Shown in pieces: positions 7,589-15,717 of a stretch of DNA of 44,193 nt. Below the pieces are notes generated by a model that did not search any database, had not been told where the DNA came from, and saw only the letters and a program-made list of their open reading frames with translations. Position 1 is the stretch's first letter. Each line of letters opens with the position of its first letter. Position numbers and translations under genes: made by a program. The DNA is from TMP-86 sp964247385 (lineage in GTDB: Bacteria; Pseudomonadota; Gammaproteobacteria; Steroidobacterales; Steroidobacteraceae): assembly GCA_964247385.1 (NCBI GenBank), contig CAXTUB010000020.1, positions 1 through 44,193 on the forward strand. Direction: 5' to 3'.

Positions 7589-9016
7589 ATGAGAGTAACG
7601 ATCTTTGGGTCGGGCTACGTCGGCCTCGTAACGGGTGCGTGTTTAGCCGATGCCGGCAATCATGTGGTGTGCGTCGACGTCGATGCCAAGAAGGTCGCCA
7701 TGCTGCAGCAGGGCGAGGTGCCCATTCATGAGCCGGGCCTCGATGCAATGATCAAGCGCAATCTCGAAGCGGAGCGCCTGCGCTTCACGCTGGACGCGAA
7801 GGAAGCGGTGGCGCACGGTCTGTTTCAGCTCATCGCCGTTGGCACGCCGCCTGACGAAGACGGCTCGGCCGATCTGCGCCATGTGCTTGCCGTGGCGCGC
7901 ACCATCGGCGAACACATGAATGAGTACAAAGTGGTGATGACGAAATCTACTGTTCCGGTCGGCACGGCCGATAAGGTGCGAGTCGCCGTGGGCGATGCGC
8001 TGCGCGCGCGCGCAGCCAGCATTGAATACGATACGGTGTCGAACCCGGAATTCTTGAAAGAGGGCGCCGCAATTGCTGACTTCATGAAGCCGGATCGCGT
8101 GGTCGTCGGCACGGACAACCCGCGCACGGCGGAACTCTTGCGCACGTTGTACGAGCCGTTCACGCGCAATCACGATCGCATGATCGTCATGGATGTGCGC
8201 TCGGCCGAGCTCACCAAATACGCGGCCAATGCCATGCTCGCAACCAAGATCAGCTTCATGAATGAGCTCGCCAATCTGGCGGAGCGCTTCGGTGCGGACA
8301 TTGAAAAGGTGCGCGTTGGCATCGGTTCAGACCCGCGCATCGGCTACTCGTTCATCTATCCGGGATTGGGCTACGGCGGCTCGTGCTTTCCGAAAGACGT
8401 CAAGGCGCTGGCGCGCTCGGCGCAGGAAGTCTCATACGAGGCGAGCCTGCTGCACGCAGTCGAAGCGGTGAATCACCGACAAAAGGAACTCTTGTTCAAC
8501 AAGATCGAAAGTCATTTCGGTGCAGTGAAAGGCAAAGTCATCGCCGTGTGGGGGCTCGCATTCAAGCCCAATACCGACGACATGCGTGAGGCGCCGAGCC
8601 GCGTGCTCATCGATGCGCTGCTCGCGCAGGGTGCTCGAGTCAATGCGTATGACCCCGTCGCCATGACCGAGGCCAAGCGCATTTACGCGAAGGCTTCCGG
8701 AACCAACTTCGCGAAGAATGCATTACGCGCTCTGGATGGCGCGGATGCGCTCGCCATCGTCACCGAATGGCAGGAATTCCGCAGCCCGGATTTCGCGCAC
8801 ATCAAAAAAACCTTGAGCGAGCCTGTCATCTTCGACGGCCGAAACCTCTATGATCCCGCGCACATGGCGCGCGAAGGCATCATCTATTACGCGATCGGCC
8901 GAGGGCGTCCGAGCGCGGACGCGTCCACTCGGGCCGCTCATAAAACGCAAGATTCAAGCGCCGCATCGATGCCGGTGCGCAACCGCTCGCGCTCCAAGAC
9001 CGCCGCCAGCGCATGA
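7589..9016 (+). CDS. ugd: UDP-glucose 6-dehydrogenase
   Basis: A 475-residue UDP-glucose/GDP-mannose dehydrogenase family enzyme that oxidises UDP-glucose to UDP-glucuronate with two NAD+. The N-terminal Rossmann motif is IFGSGYVGLVTGACLADAG. The catalytic cysteine lies in GYGGSCFPKDVKAL (Cys266). The central helix domain and C-terminal UDP-binding domain (VWGLAFKPNTDDMREAPS) are in order. A basic Ser/Ala-rich tail of about 35 residues extends beyond the usual end. The start has AGGA 12 nt upstream. The stop overlaps the manC start (ATGA). The product is the entry substrate of the arn operon 3.7 kb downstream and also of uronate-containing exopolysaccharide. Confidence 0.95.
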   Translation: MRVTIFGSGYVGLVTGACLADAGNHVVCVDVDAKKVAMLQQGEVPIHEPGLDAMIKRNLEAERLRFTLDAKEAVAHGLFQLIAVGTPPDEDGSADLRHVLAVARTIGEHMNEYKVVMTKSTVPVGTADKVRVAVGDALRARAASIEYDTVSNPEFLKEGAAIADFMKPDRVVVGTDNPRTAELLRTLYEPFTRNHDRMIVMDVRSAELTKYAANAMLATKISFMNELANLAERFGADIEKVRVGIGSDPRIGYSFIYPGLGYGGSCFPKDVKALARSAQEVSYEASLLHAVEAVNHRQKELLFNKIESHFGAVKGKVIAVWGLAFKPNTDDMREAPSRVLIDALLAQGARVNAYDPVAMTEAKRIYAKASGTNFAKNALRALDGADALAIVTEWQEFRSPDFAHIKKTLSEPVIFDGRNLYDPAHMAREGIIYYAIGRGRPSADASTRAAHKTQDSSAASMPVRNRSRSKTAASA

Positions 9017-10434
9017 TTATTCCGGTCATCCTTTCGGGCGGCGCGGGCACGCGCTTGTGGCCTCTATCGCGCGAGATGTATCCGAAGCAGTTGTTGCCGC
9101 TCACCAGCTCGCAGACCATGCTGCAGGAGACGGCAGCGCGCCTGGCCGGAATCGAAGGCGCCGCCGCACCCATTGTCGTTTGCAATGAATCGCATCGCTT
9201 CATGGTGGCCGAGCAATTGCGCGCGCTCGGCGTCACGCCATCGGCTATTTTGCTCGAGCCTCAAGGGCGCAACACCGCTCCGGCTGTTGCGCTCGCGGCG
9301 CTCGAAGCGGTGCAACGCGATAAAGAAGCCGTCATCGTGGTGGCGCCGGCCGATCACGTCATCGTCGATGTGCGCGGCTTTCAATCGGCCGTCGGCATCG
9401 CAGTCAAAGCGGCGCAGACGGGCAAGCTAGTGACGTTTGGCATCGTCGCGCATGCACCCGAGACGGGTTATGGCTACATTCGCCGCGGCGATGGCGCTGG
9501 GCCTGTGTTTCCCGTGGCCGAATTCATTGAGAAGCCGCCGCTCGAGCAGGCGCGGGAATTCGTGCGCTCGGGCAAGTATTTTTGGAACAGCGGCATGTTC
9601 GTATTCGGTGCGGCGCGATATCTCGAGGAGCTCGAGCGTCACGCGCCGCGCATTCTCGAAGCGTCGAAGGCGGCCTACGCGGCCGCAGCCATTGATCTGG
9701 ATTTCAAGCGCATTGACCACGCCGCATTCGCTCAATGTCCGAGCGACTCCATCGACTACGCCGTCATGGAGAAAACTCTCGATGCCATGGTGGTTCCGCT
9801 CGACGTGGGCTGGAGCGATGTGGGCTCGTGGTCGTCTTTGTTTGATGCGCTGCCTGCCAATGAAGAAGGCAATGTGCTGCGCGGCGATGTGCTCGCCCAC
9901 GATTCCACCGATTGCTACCTGCATGCCAGCAGCCGCTTGGTCGCGGCGGTGGGACTTAAGGATCATGTGGTCGTCGAGACCAAGGATGCCGTGCTGGTTG
10001 CGCCGAAGGACCGCGTGCAAGATGTGAAAGAGCTCGTCGGCCGCATCAAAAAACAAGGCCGCACGGAATTCGCCTTGCATCGCGAAGTGTTCAGGCCGTG
10101 GGGCAGCTACGACAGCATCGACTTTGGCGACCGCTTCCAGGTAAAGCGCTTGATGGTGAAGCCCGGCTGTGCGCTCTCACTGCAGATGCATCATCACCGT
10201 GCCGAGCACTGGATCGTGGTCACGGGCACCGCGCGCATCACGTGCAATGAAAAGGTATTTTTACTTTCGGAGAACGAGTCCACTTACATCCCGGTCGGGT
10301 CGCGGCATCGCATCGAAAATCCGGGCAAGGTGGCGCTGCACATCGTCGAGGTGCAATCGGGCTCCTATCTAGGCGAAGACGACATCGTGCGCTTCGAGGA
10401 CAACTACGGCCGGCAGGGCACCTCGACGCTATAA
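9013..10434 (+). CDS. manC: mannose-1-phosphate guanylyltransferase / mannose-6-phosphate isomerase
   Basis: A 473-residue bifunctional type II phosphomannose isomerase/GDP-mannose pyrophosphorylase (AlgA/ManC/CpsB group). The N-terminal nucleotidyltransferase domain has the signature LSGGAGTRLWPLSREMYPKQ and the sugar-binding FIEKPP segment. The C-terminal cupin domain starts near RPWGSYDSIDFGDRFQVKRL and contains the metal-ligand region MHHHRAEHWIVVTGTA. Length and order are canonical. It converts fructose-6-P to mannose-6-P and mannose-1-P to GDP-mannose, with ManB doing the intermediate step. The ATG overlaps the ugd stop. GDP-mannose would feed exopolysaccharide or O-antigen made elsewhere, as no glycosyltransferase cluster for it is in view. 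Confidence 0.95.
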   Translation: MIIPVILSGGAGTRLWPLSREMYPKQLLPLTSSQTMLQETAARLAGIEGAAAPIVVCNESHRFMVAEQLRALGVTPSAILLEPQGRNTAPAVALAALEAVQRDKEAVIVVAPADHVIVDVRGFQSAVGIAVKAAQTGKLVTFGIVAHAPETGYGYIRRGDGAGPVFPVAEFIEKPPLEQAREFVRSGKYFWNSGMFVFGAARYLEELERHAPRILEASKAAYAAAAIDLDFKRIDHAAFAQCPSDSIDYAVMEKTLDAMVVPLDVGWSDVGSWSSLFDALPANEEGNVLRGDVLAHDSTDCYLHASSRLVAAVGLKDHVVVETKDAVLVAPKDRVQDVKELVGRIKKQGRTEFALHREVFRPWGSYDSIDFGDRFQVKRLMVKPGCALSLQMHHHRAEHWIVVTGTARITCNEKVFLLSENESTYIPVGSRHRIENPGKVALHIVEVQSGSYLGEDDIVRFEDNYGRQGTSTL

Positions 10435-10439
10435 GCCGT

Positions 10440-10462
10440 GCTGCGCGCCCTGCGCAGCTTTT
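10440..10462 (+). terminator. short hairpin with T-run between manC and manB
   Basis: GCTGCGC (10440-10446) and GCGCAGC (10452-10458) form a perfect 7-bp GC-rich stem with a 5-nt loop, followed directly by TTTT (10459-10462). This looks like a weak intrinsic terminator or attenuator five bases after the manC stop. The short T-run suggests partial read-through into manB. Confidence 0.5.
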
Positions 10463-10490
10463 GCACGCGCCCGCCAGGATTCACACGCCC

Positions 10491-11864
10491 ATGACCTCGA
10501 TTACTTGCTTCAAGGCCTACGATCTTCGCGGCCGAATTCCTGATGAGCTCAATCCCGATGTGGCTTATGCCGTGGGCCGCGGCTTCGCAGAATTCTTGTC
10601 GCCGAAACGCGTGGTCATCGGCCGCGACATCAGGCTTTCGAGCCGCGATCTTGCCGAAGCGCTCGCGCGCGGGTTGCTCGATGCCGGCGTAGATGTCGAC
10701 GACATCGGTGAGTGCGGCACGGAAGGCGTGTACTTTGCAACGTTTCATGGCGGCTACGACGGCGGCATCATGGTGACGGCCAGCCACAATCCCGCCGACT
10801 ACAACGGCATGAAATTCGTGCGCGAAGGCTCGAGGCCCATCAGCGGCGACACGGGCCTGCAAGAAATTCGCGCGTTGGCGGAAAATCCGAAAAAGAAAAA
10901 GTCCACCGCGCCCGGCACGCTCAAGAAAGTCGACGTGAGTGCGGCCTACGCCGAGCATCTGCTCTCGTATATCGATCTACAAAAAGTGAAGCCTCTCAAG
11001 GTGGTGGTGAACGCCGGCAACGGCGGCGCGGGCCTCGTGGTCGATTTACTCGAGCCGCGCTTGCCGCTCGAATTCATCAAAGTGCATCACGCGCCCGATG
11101 GCACTTTCCCGAACGGCATTCCGAATCCCATGCTCATCGAAAACCGCGAGCCAACGATTCAAGCGATTCTCGGGAATGGCGCTGATTTCGGCATCGCCTG
11201 GGACGGAGATTTCGATCGGTGCTTTTTCTTCGATGAGCAAGGCCGTTTCATCGAGGGTTATTACATCGTGGGGCTGCTGGCTTCGGTATTGCTTCGCGGG
11301 CAGTCTGGCGCCAAGGTGGTGCACGATCCGCGCCTCACATGGAACTCGATCGAGATGGTGCGCGCCGCGGGCGGCGTCCCTGTGCAATCGAAGTCAGGGC
11401 ATGCTTTCATCAAGCAAGTCATGCGCGAGGTGAATGGGATTTACGGCGGCGAGATGAGCGCGCACCACTACTTTCGCAATTTTGCTTACTGCGATAGCGG
11501 CATGATCCCGTGGCTCCTGATGGCGCAAATCGTAAGCGAGGCGGGCAGGCCATTATCGAGCTTGGTCGATGAGCGCATGCGCCGATATCCGGTGAGCGGC
11601 GAGCTGAACTATCGCGTGCCCGATGCGAAAGCCGTGCTTGCCGACATCGAGTCTCGCTACGCGCCGCACGCGATGTCGATCGATCGCATGGACGGCGTGT
11701 CGTTCGAATTTCCCGAGTGGCGTTTTAATTTGCGCATGTCCAACACCGAGCCGCTGGTTCGCCTCAACGTCGAGACGCGCGGCGCGCCCGCGCTGCTCGA
11801 TGAAAAGGTGAGCGAGATTCTCGCGGTACTCAAGTCGCATGGAGCGGTATCGGCGGATCATTAG
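10491..11864 (+). CDS. manB: phosphomannomutase/phosphoglucomutase
   Basis: A 457-residue alpha-D-phosphohexomutase (AlgC/ManB type) that interconverts mannose-6-P and mannose-1-P. The phosphoserine loop is MVTASHNPADYNGMKFV (Ser98), the metal loop AWDGDFDRCFFF, the sugar-binding loop GGEMSAHHYF and the phosphate-binding C-terminal RMSNTEPLVRLNVE. These are the four canonical domains in order. An in-frame TTG at 10461 sits in the hairpin T-run; the ATG at 10491 is chosen because homologues begin at ITCFKAYDLRG and AGGA lies upstream. It completes GDP-mannose synthesis with manC. Confidence 0.94.
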   Translation: MTSITCFKAYDLRGRIPDELNPDVAYAVGRGFAEFLSPKRVVIGRDIRLSSRDLAEALARGLLDAGVDVDDIGECGTEGVYFATFHGGYDGGIMVTASHNPADYNGMKFVREGSRPISGDTGLQEIRALAENPKKKKSTAPGTLKKVDVSAAYAEHLLSYIDLQKVKPLKVVVNAGNGGAGLVVDLLEPRLPLEFIKVHHAPDGTFPNGIPNPMLIENREPTIQAILGNGADFGIAWDGDFDRCFFFDEQGRFIEGYYIVGLLASVLLRGQSGAKVVHDPRLTWNSIEMVRAAGGVPVQSKSGHAFIKQVMREVNGIYGGEMSAHHYFRNFAYCDSGMIPWLLMAQIVSEAGRPLSSLVDERMRRYPVSGELNYRVPDAKAVLADIESRYAPHAMSIDRMDGVSFEFPEWRFNLRMSNTEPLVRLNVETRGAPALLDEKVSEILAVLKSHGAVSADH

Positions 11865-11885
11865 CTTGGAGAACGAAAGCACGGA

Positions 11886-11913
11886 TTGACAATGTGGCCT
11901 CGTGCGCTACATC
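11886..11913 (+). promoter_or_regulatory. promoter candidate for the Phd/VapC pair
   Basis: A perfect -35 hexamer TTGACA (11886-11891) is followed after 16 nt by TACATC (11908-11913), a weak -10. A start site would fall about at the ATG at 11921, and no ribosome binding site precedes that ATG, so a leaderless transcript is possible. Confidence 0.35.
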
Positions 11914-11920
11914 TTACCGC

Positions 11921-12217
11921 ATGAGGAAGGTTGGGATTCGCGCGCTCAAAGATCGTCTGAGCGAATACCTGCGGCTGGTCCGTGGCGGCGAAAATGTTTT
12001 GATTACGGATCGTGGTGAGACTATTGCCGAGCTGGCTCCGCCGAACGCTTCAAGAGCAGATGGCCCCATCCATCCTGAACTCGTGGCGTTGGCCCGGCGA
12101 GGATTGATTACTCTGGCTAGTCCCGGCGGAAAGAGTGCCTGTAAAAAATTGCCGAGACCTCCGGGATTGAAGAAGAGTTCGACTGAACTCTTGGATGAGG
12201 ATCGAGGCTCTCGTTGA
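11921..12217 (+). CDS. Phd/YefM-type antitoxin
   Basis: A 98-residue antitoxin. The N-terminal half MRKVGIRALKDRLSEYLRLV..GENVLITDRGETIAELAP is the Phd/YefM DNA-binding fold. The C-terminal 50 residues are Pro/Lys-rich and probably become ordered on the toxin. A GTG at 11894 gives nine extra residues (MASCATSYR) but lies almost on the -35-like TTGACA, so the ATG at 11921 is favoured. The last bases overlap the TTG start of the PIN toxin (TTGA), the usual TA arrangement. Such antitoxins bind their toxin and repress their own promoter. Confidence 0.82.
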   Translation: MRKVGIRALKDRLSEYLRLVRGGENVLITDRGETIAELAPPNASRADGPIHPELVALARRGLITLASPGGKSACKKLPRPPGLKKSSTELLDEDRGSR

Positions 12218-12639
12218 GCTTATATGCCGAGTCCAGCGCGGTTCTGGCTTGGCTTTTGGGCGAAGCTCCAGGGCTCGGTGCGGCTCGAGCTCTTGAGCGT
12301 TCAGATCTTGTCGTCGCCTCAGAATTGACTCTCATTGATTGCGATCGCGCGATGATCCGCTGCGTTTCTTCTGGGATATTCGGTGAGTCAGATCGAGCCG
12401 CGCGCTGCGCTCAACTTCGTTCAGTCGCTGCCAACTGGAATATTTTGCGTATGAGCGCCGAGGTCATCGATCGCGCGCGGCAGCCATTTCCCCACGAGCC
12501 GTTGCGCACCCTGGACGCCATTCATTTCGCATCTGTTTTGTTTGCACGCGCCGCAATTCCGGAGCTCGACCTGTTGAGTCTGGATACGCGTGTGAGGAAA
12601 TCTGCTGTTTCGCTCGGGCTGCGCGTGGTGCCGTCATGA
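12214..12639 (+). CDS. vapC: PIN-domain toxin, VapC family
   Basis: A 141-residue PIN nuclease. It starts with TTG (MSLYAESSAVLAWLLGE). The first acidic position, usually Asp in YxDTSA, is Glu here (YAESSA). Other acidic positions are visible: the Glu/Asp pair in SELTLIDCDRA, the Asp of RTLDAIHFASVLFA and the Asp of LLSLDTRVRKSA. Members cleave tRNA or rRNA and are held by the upstream antitoxin. The gene overlaps the antitoxin gene by 4 nt. The Glu substitution also occurs, to my memory, in other proteins beginning YAESSAVLAWLLGE, so the toxin may still be active. Confidence 0.83.
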   Translation: MSLYAESSAVLAWLLGEAPGLGAARALERSDLVVASELTLIDCDRAMIRCVSSGIFGESDRAARCAQLRSVAANWNILRMSAEVIDRARQPFPHEPLRTLDAIHFASVLFARAAIPELDLLSLDTRVRKSAVSLGLRVVPS

Positions 12640-12700
12640 ACTCCGCCAAGTGCCGGCCGCGGCGTAGCCGACGCAAGGTCTCACGGCGCACGTCATCGGC

Positions 12701-12706
12701 TACAAT
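12701..12706 (+). promoter_or_regulatory. -10 candidate (TACAAT) upstream of arnC
   Basis: TACAAT lies 28 nt before the arnC ATG in the 95-nt gap after the VapC gene, and AAGGAA (12724-12729) is the ribosome binding site. No clear -35 is seen. This would be the natural promoter position for the arn operon. Confidence 0.35.
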
Positions 12707-12734
12707 CACTCGCTTTGCCTCGCAAGGAATCGCC

Positions 12735-13706
12735 ATGTCGGCGGCCGCGCCTTTGCTCAGCGTCGTCATTCCGGTCTACAACGAAGAAGCGGTGTTGCCT
12801 CTGTTATTCGCGCGGCTCTATCCCGCGTTGGATGCGCTCGACGCGAGCTACGAGGTGGTGTTCATCAACGATGGCAGCAAGGACAAGTCGGCCGCGTTGC
12901 TGCGCGAGCAATTCGAGCGGCGGCCCGAGCACACGCGCGTGGTGTTGTTTCATGCCAATTTCGGCCAACACTCGGCGGTCATGGCGGGCTTGGAGCAGGC
13001 GCGCGGCACTTACGTGATCACGCTCGATGCGGACTTGCAAAACCCGCCCGAGGAAACCGCAAAGATTTTGGCCCTGCTCGAAGACGGTCATGATTACGTG
13101 GGCACCATCCGCAAGCAGCGCCAGGATTCGTGGTGGCGCAAGGCGTTGTCGCGCGCCATCAACCGGCTGCGCGAGAAGATCACTCCCATTCGCATCACCG
13201 ATCAAGGCTGCATGATGCGTGGTTATCGGCGCAATGTCGTGAATGCGCTGAATCAAACGCGTGAGGTCAATACTTTCATTCCGGCGCTGGCATCACTGTA
13301 TGCGATGAATCCCGTCGAGACGCCGATTGCGCATGAGGAGCGCGCCGCGGGCAAATCGAAATATTCGCTCTACAGTTTGATTCGCCTGAATTTCGATTTG
13401 GTCACCGGCTTCTCGTTGGTTCCGCTGCAATTGTTCTCGATGATCGGCATGGCGGTGTCCGCGCTCTCGGCCGTGTTGGTGGTCGTCCTCTTCGTGCGCC
13501 GCCTGATCGTGGGGCCGGAAGCCGAAGGTTTGTTTACGTTATTCGGCGTCGTGTTCTTCCTCATTGGCATCGCGCTCTTCGGCATCGGCCTGCTGGGAGA
13601 ATACATCGGACGCATGTACCTCCAAGTGCGCGCACGGCCGCGCTACATCATCGACGGAATTTTGGAAGCCGCGCCGTCGGCGCGCGCGCTCGAGCGCGTC
13701 TCTTGA
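12735..13706 (+). CDS. arnC: undecaprenyl-phosphate Ara4FN transferase (ArnC-like GT2)
   Basis: A 323-residue GT2 glycosyltransferase. The GT-A domain opens with LSVVIPVYNEEAVLPLLFARL and carries the DxD-like VITLDADLQNPPEE. Two C-terminal hydrophobic segments (about residues 235-258 and 268-295) anchor it in the inner membrane, as in ArnC/DPM-type enzymes. ArnC moves 4-deoxy-4-formamido-L-arabinose from UDP to undecaprenyl phosphate. The frame is open further upstream, but the ATG at 12735 has AAGGAA at good spacing and fits homologue starts. The stop overlaps the next gene by 4 nt (TTGA). Alone it could be called a generic dolichyl-phosphate mannosyltransferase-like protein; the neighbours give the specific name. 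Confidence 0.9.
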   Translation: MSAAAPLLSVVIPVYNEEAVLPLLFARLYPALDALDASYEVVFINDGSKDKSAALLREQFERRPEHTRVVLFHANFGQHSAVMAGLEQARGTYVITLDADLQNPPEETAKILALLEDGHDYVGTIRKQRQDSWWRKALSRAINRLREKITPIRITDQGCMMRGYRRNVVNALNQTREVNTFIPALASLYAMNPVETPIAHEERAAGKSKYSLYSLIRLNFDLVTGFSLVPLQLFSMIGMAVSALSAVLVVVLFVRRLIVGPEAEGLFTLFGVVFFLIGIALFGIGLLGEYIGRMYLQVRARPRYIIDGILEAAPSARALERVS

Positions 13707-14671
13707 TCAGCGCCGTGGTGTTTGCTTACAGCGAAGTGGGAGCGCGCTGCACACAAGTGCTGCTGCAACAAAACGTGCGCGTGCCGCTGCTGTTCACTCA
13801 TCGGGACGATCCGCACGAAACGAAATGGTATGCAAGCGTTGCGGATCTGGCCGCCCGGCATGGCATTGAGATGTCACAGTCGGATGAGCCGAATGATGCG
13901 GCTTGCATCGCGCGGGCGCGCGAGCGGACACGAGACTTGACTGGACAAAGCGCCCCGGATTTCGTGTTCAGTTTTTATTACCGCTCCATGCTTTCGCCCG
14001 CGTGGCTCGAGCTGCCGAGCCGCGGCGCGCTCAACATGCACGGCTCGCTCCTGCCAAAATATCGCGGCCGCGCGCCGGTGCATTGGGCCATCCTGAACGG
14101 GGAGATCGAAACTGGCGCGACGCTGCATTACATGCTTCCGAAGCCGGACGCGGGGGCCGTGGTCGACGCACAGAGCGTGCCGATCGGGCCCGAGGACAAT
14201 GCGCTCGAGGTTTCGCAAGCCGTTGCGGCAGCGGCGGCGCACGTGTTGGAGCGCTCCCTGCCGCGTCTCATCGACGGCACCGCGCAAGCGCGTGAGCTCG
14301 ACTTGCAGGCGGGTTCTTATTTCGGGCGGCGCACTCCCGAAGATGGCCGCATCGATTGGCATTGGGGTGCGAAGCGTATCCACGATTTGATTCGCGCTGT
14401 TGCGCCGCCATTTCCGGGAGCGTTCTTCGATGTGCGCCGCGCGCGCATTCTCGTGCCGGCGGCACGTCTCGATGCGTTGCAGGCCGAGGCAAGTGCGCCT
14501 CAACTGACGTTCGATTTCGCATCTGGCGCCGCGGTGATCGCATGCTCGGATGGCCGCCGCTTGCATGTTCCTCAGTTGCTCTGGAATGGCTCGCCGTTGA
14601 GCTCCGAGCACTGGCCGCCGGAGTGGCCGCGGCAAAGCTCCCTGCCGCTACTGGATGAGCGTACGCAATGA
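13703..14671 (+). CDS. UDP-Ara4N formyltransferase (stand-alone ArnA N-terminal domain)
   Basis: A 322-residue formyltransferase matching the N-terminal half of bifunctional ArnA. It has the Asn-His-Asp active site: ALNMHGSLLPKYRGRAPVHW (Asn, His) and LHYMLPKPDAGAVV (Asp). After it come the linker and C-terminal OB-like region (YFGRRTPEDGRIDWHWGA, IHDLIRAVAPPFPGAF). It uses N10-formyltetrahydrofolate to formylate UDP-L-Ara4N. The TTG start overlaps the arnC stop by 4 nt. In E. coli this domain is fused to the dehydrogenase; here the dehydrogenase is a separate gene overlapping its end by 4 nt. The two halves are in different frames, so this is a genuine gene split. Confidence 0.9.
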   Translation: MISAVVFAYSEVGARCTQVLLQQNVRVPLLFTHRDDPHETKWYASVADLAARHGIEMSQSDEPNDAACIARARERTRDLTGQSAPDFVFSFYYRSMLSPAWLELPSRGALNMHGSLLPKYRGRAPVHWAILNGEIETGATLHYMLPKPDAGAVVDAQSVPIGPEDNALEVSQAVAAAAAHVLERSLPRLIDGTAQARELDLQAGSYFGRRTPEDGRIDWHWGAKRIHDLIRAVAPPFPGAFFDVRRARILVPAARLDALQAEASAPQLTFDFASGAAVIACSDGRRLHVPQLLWNGSPLSSEHWPPEWPRQSSLPLLDERTQ

Positions 14672-15717
14672 AAAACTTGTTGATTCTCGGCGTGAACGGC
14701 TTCATCGGCCATCATTTGAGCCGCTTCGTGCTGACGCATACCGATTGGCATATTTACGGCATGGACTTGCAATCGGAGCGCGTGGCGCACTTGCTCGACA
14801 ACCCTCGTTTCCACTTCGTGGAAGGCGACATCACCATCAACCTCGAGTGGGTGGAGTATCACGTGCGCAAGTGCGATGTGATCCTGCCTCTGGTGGCCAT
14901 CGCCACCCCGGCGACTTATGTGCGTGAGCCGCTGCGTGTGTTCGAGCTCGATTTCGAGGCCAACCTTCCCATCATTCGACACTGCGTGAAATACAAGAAG
15001 CGCGTGGTGTTCCCCTCAACCTCGGAAGTGTATGGCGCATGCCGCGACCCTGAGTTCGACCCCGAAACTTCCGATTTGGTGCTCGGCCCCATTCACAAGC
15101 AGCGCTGGATTTATTCCTGTGTGAAGCAACTGTTGGACCGAATCATCTACGCCTATGGGCAGCAGGGGCTCGAGTTCACGCTGTTCCGTCCGTTCAACTG
15201 GATCGGTTCTGGCCTCGACAACATGGATGAGTCGAAGGAGGGAAGCTCGCGGGTTCTGACGCAATTTCTGGGGCATATCGTGCGCGGTGAGCCGATCAAG
15301 CTGGTGGACGGCGGCCACCAGACGCGAGCATTCACCTACATCGATGATGCCGTGGATTGCCTGACGCGCATTCTCGACAATCCGGGCAACATCGCCGCGG
15401 GTCAGATCTACAACATCGGCAACCCGCATAATTTATTTTCGATTCGCGAGCTCGCGCAGATGATGTTGGAGGTTGCGCTTTCGCGGCCCGAATATGCACC
15501 GACGGCGCGCTTCACGCGCCTGGTGGAAATTTCCGCCAACGATTATTACGGCAAGGGCTACGCGGATATTCCGGCTCGGCTGCCGTCGATCAAGAACACC
15601 ACGGCCGATCTGGGATGGACGCCAACCACCGATATGCGCACTGCGGTGAATGCGATCTTCGATGCGTATGCGCACGCGCTGCCGGCAGCGTCGGCCTTGC
15701 TATCGCGCGATGCGTGA
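14668..15717 (+). CDS. UDP-glucuronate oxidative decarboxylase (stand-alone ArnA C-terminal domain)
   Basis: A 349-residue extended short-chain dehydrogenase. The NAD-binding motif is ILGVNGFIGHHLSR, the catalytic Ser/Glu region FPSTSEVYG and the Tyr-x3-Lys RWIYSCVKQLLDRIIYAYG. Substrate loops FRPFNWIGSGLD and GHQTRAFTYIDDAV follow. This matches the decarboxylase domain of ArnA, which makes UDP-4-keto-L-arabinose from UDP-glucuronate supplied by Ugd. A general UDP-xylose synthase is the alternative. The key difference is Ser-Glu (not Ser-Thr) before VYG, which favours the ArnA type. It overlaps the formyltransferase by 4 nt and arnD by 8 nt. Confidence 0.9.
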   Translation: MKNLLILGVNGFIGHHLSRFVLTHTDWHIYGMDLQSERVAHLLDNPRFHFVEGDITINLEWVEYHVRKCDVILPLVAIATPATYVREPLRVFELDFEANLPIIRHCVKYKKRVVFPSTSEVYGACRDPEFDPETSDLVLGPIHKQRWIYSCVKQLLDRIIYAYGQQGLEFTLFRPFNWIGSGLDNMDESKEGSSRVLTQFLGHIVRGEPIKLVDGGHQTRAFTYIDDAVDCLTRILDNPGNIAAGQIYNIGNPHNLFSIRELAQMMLEVALSRPEYAPTARFTRLVEISANDYYGKGYADIPARLPSIKNTTADLGWTPTTDMRTAVNAIFDAYAHALPAASALLSRDA

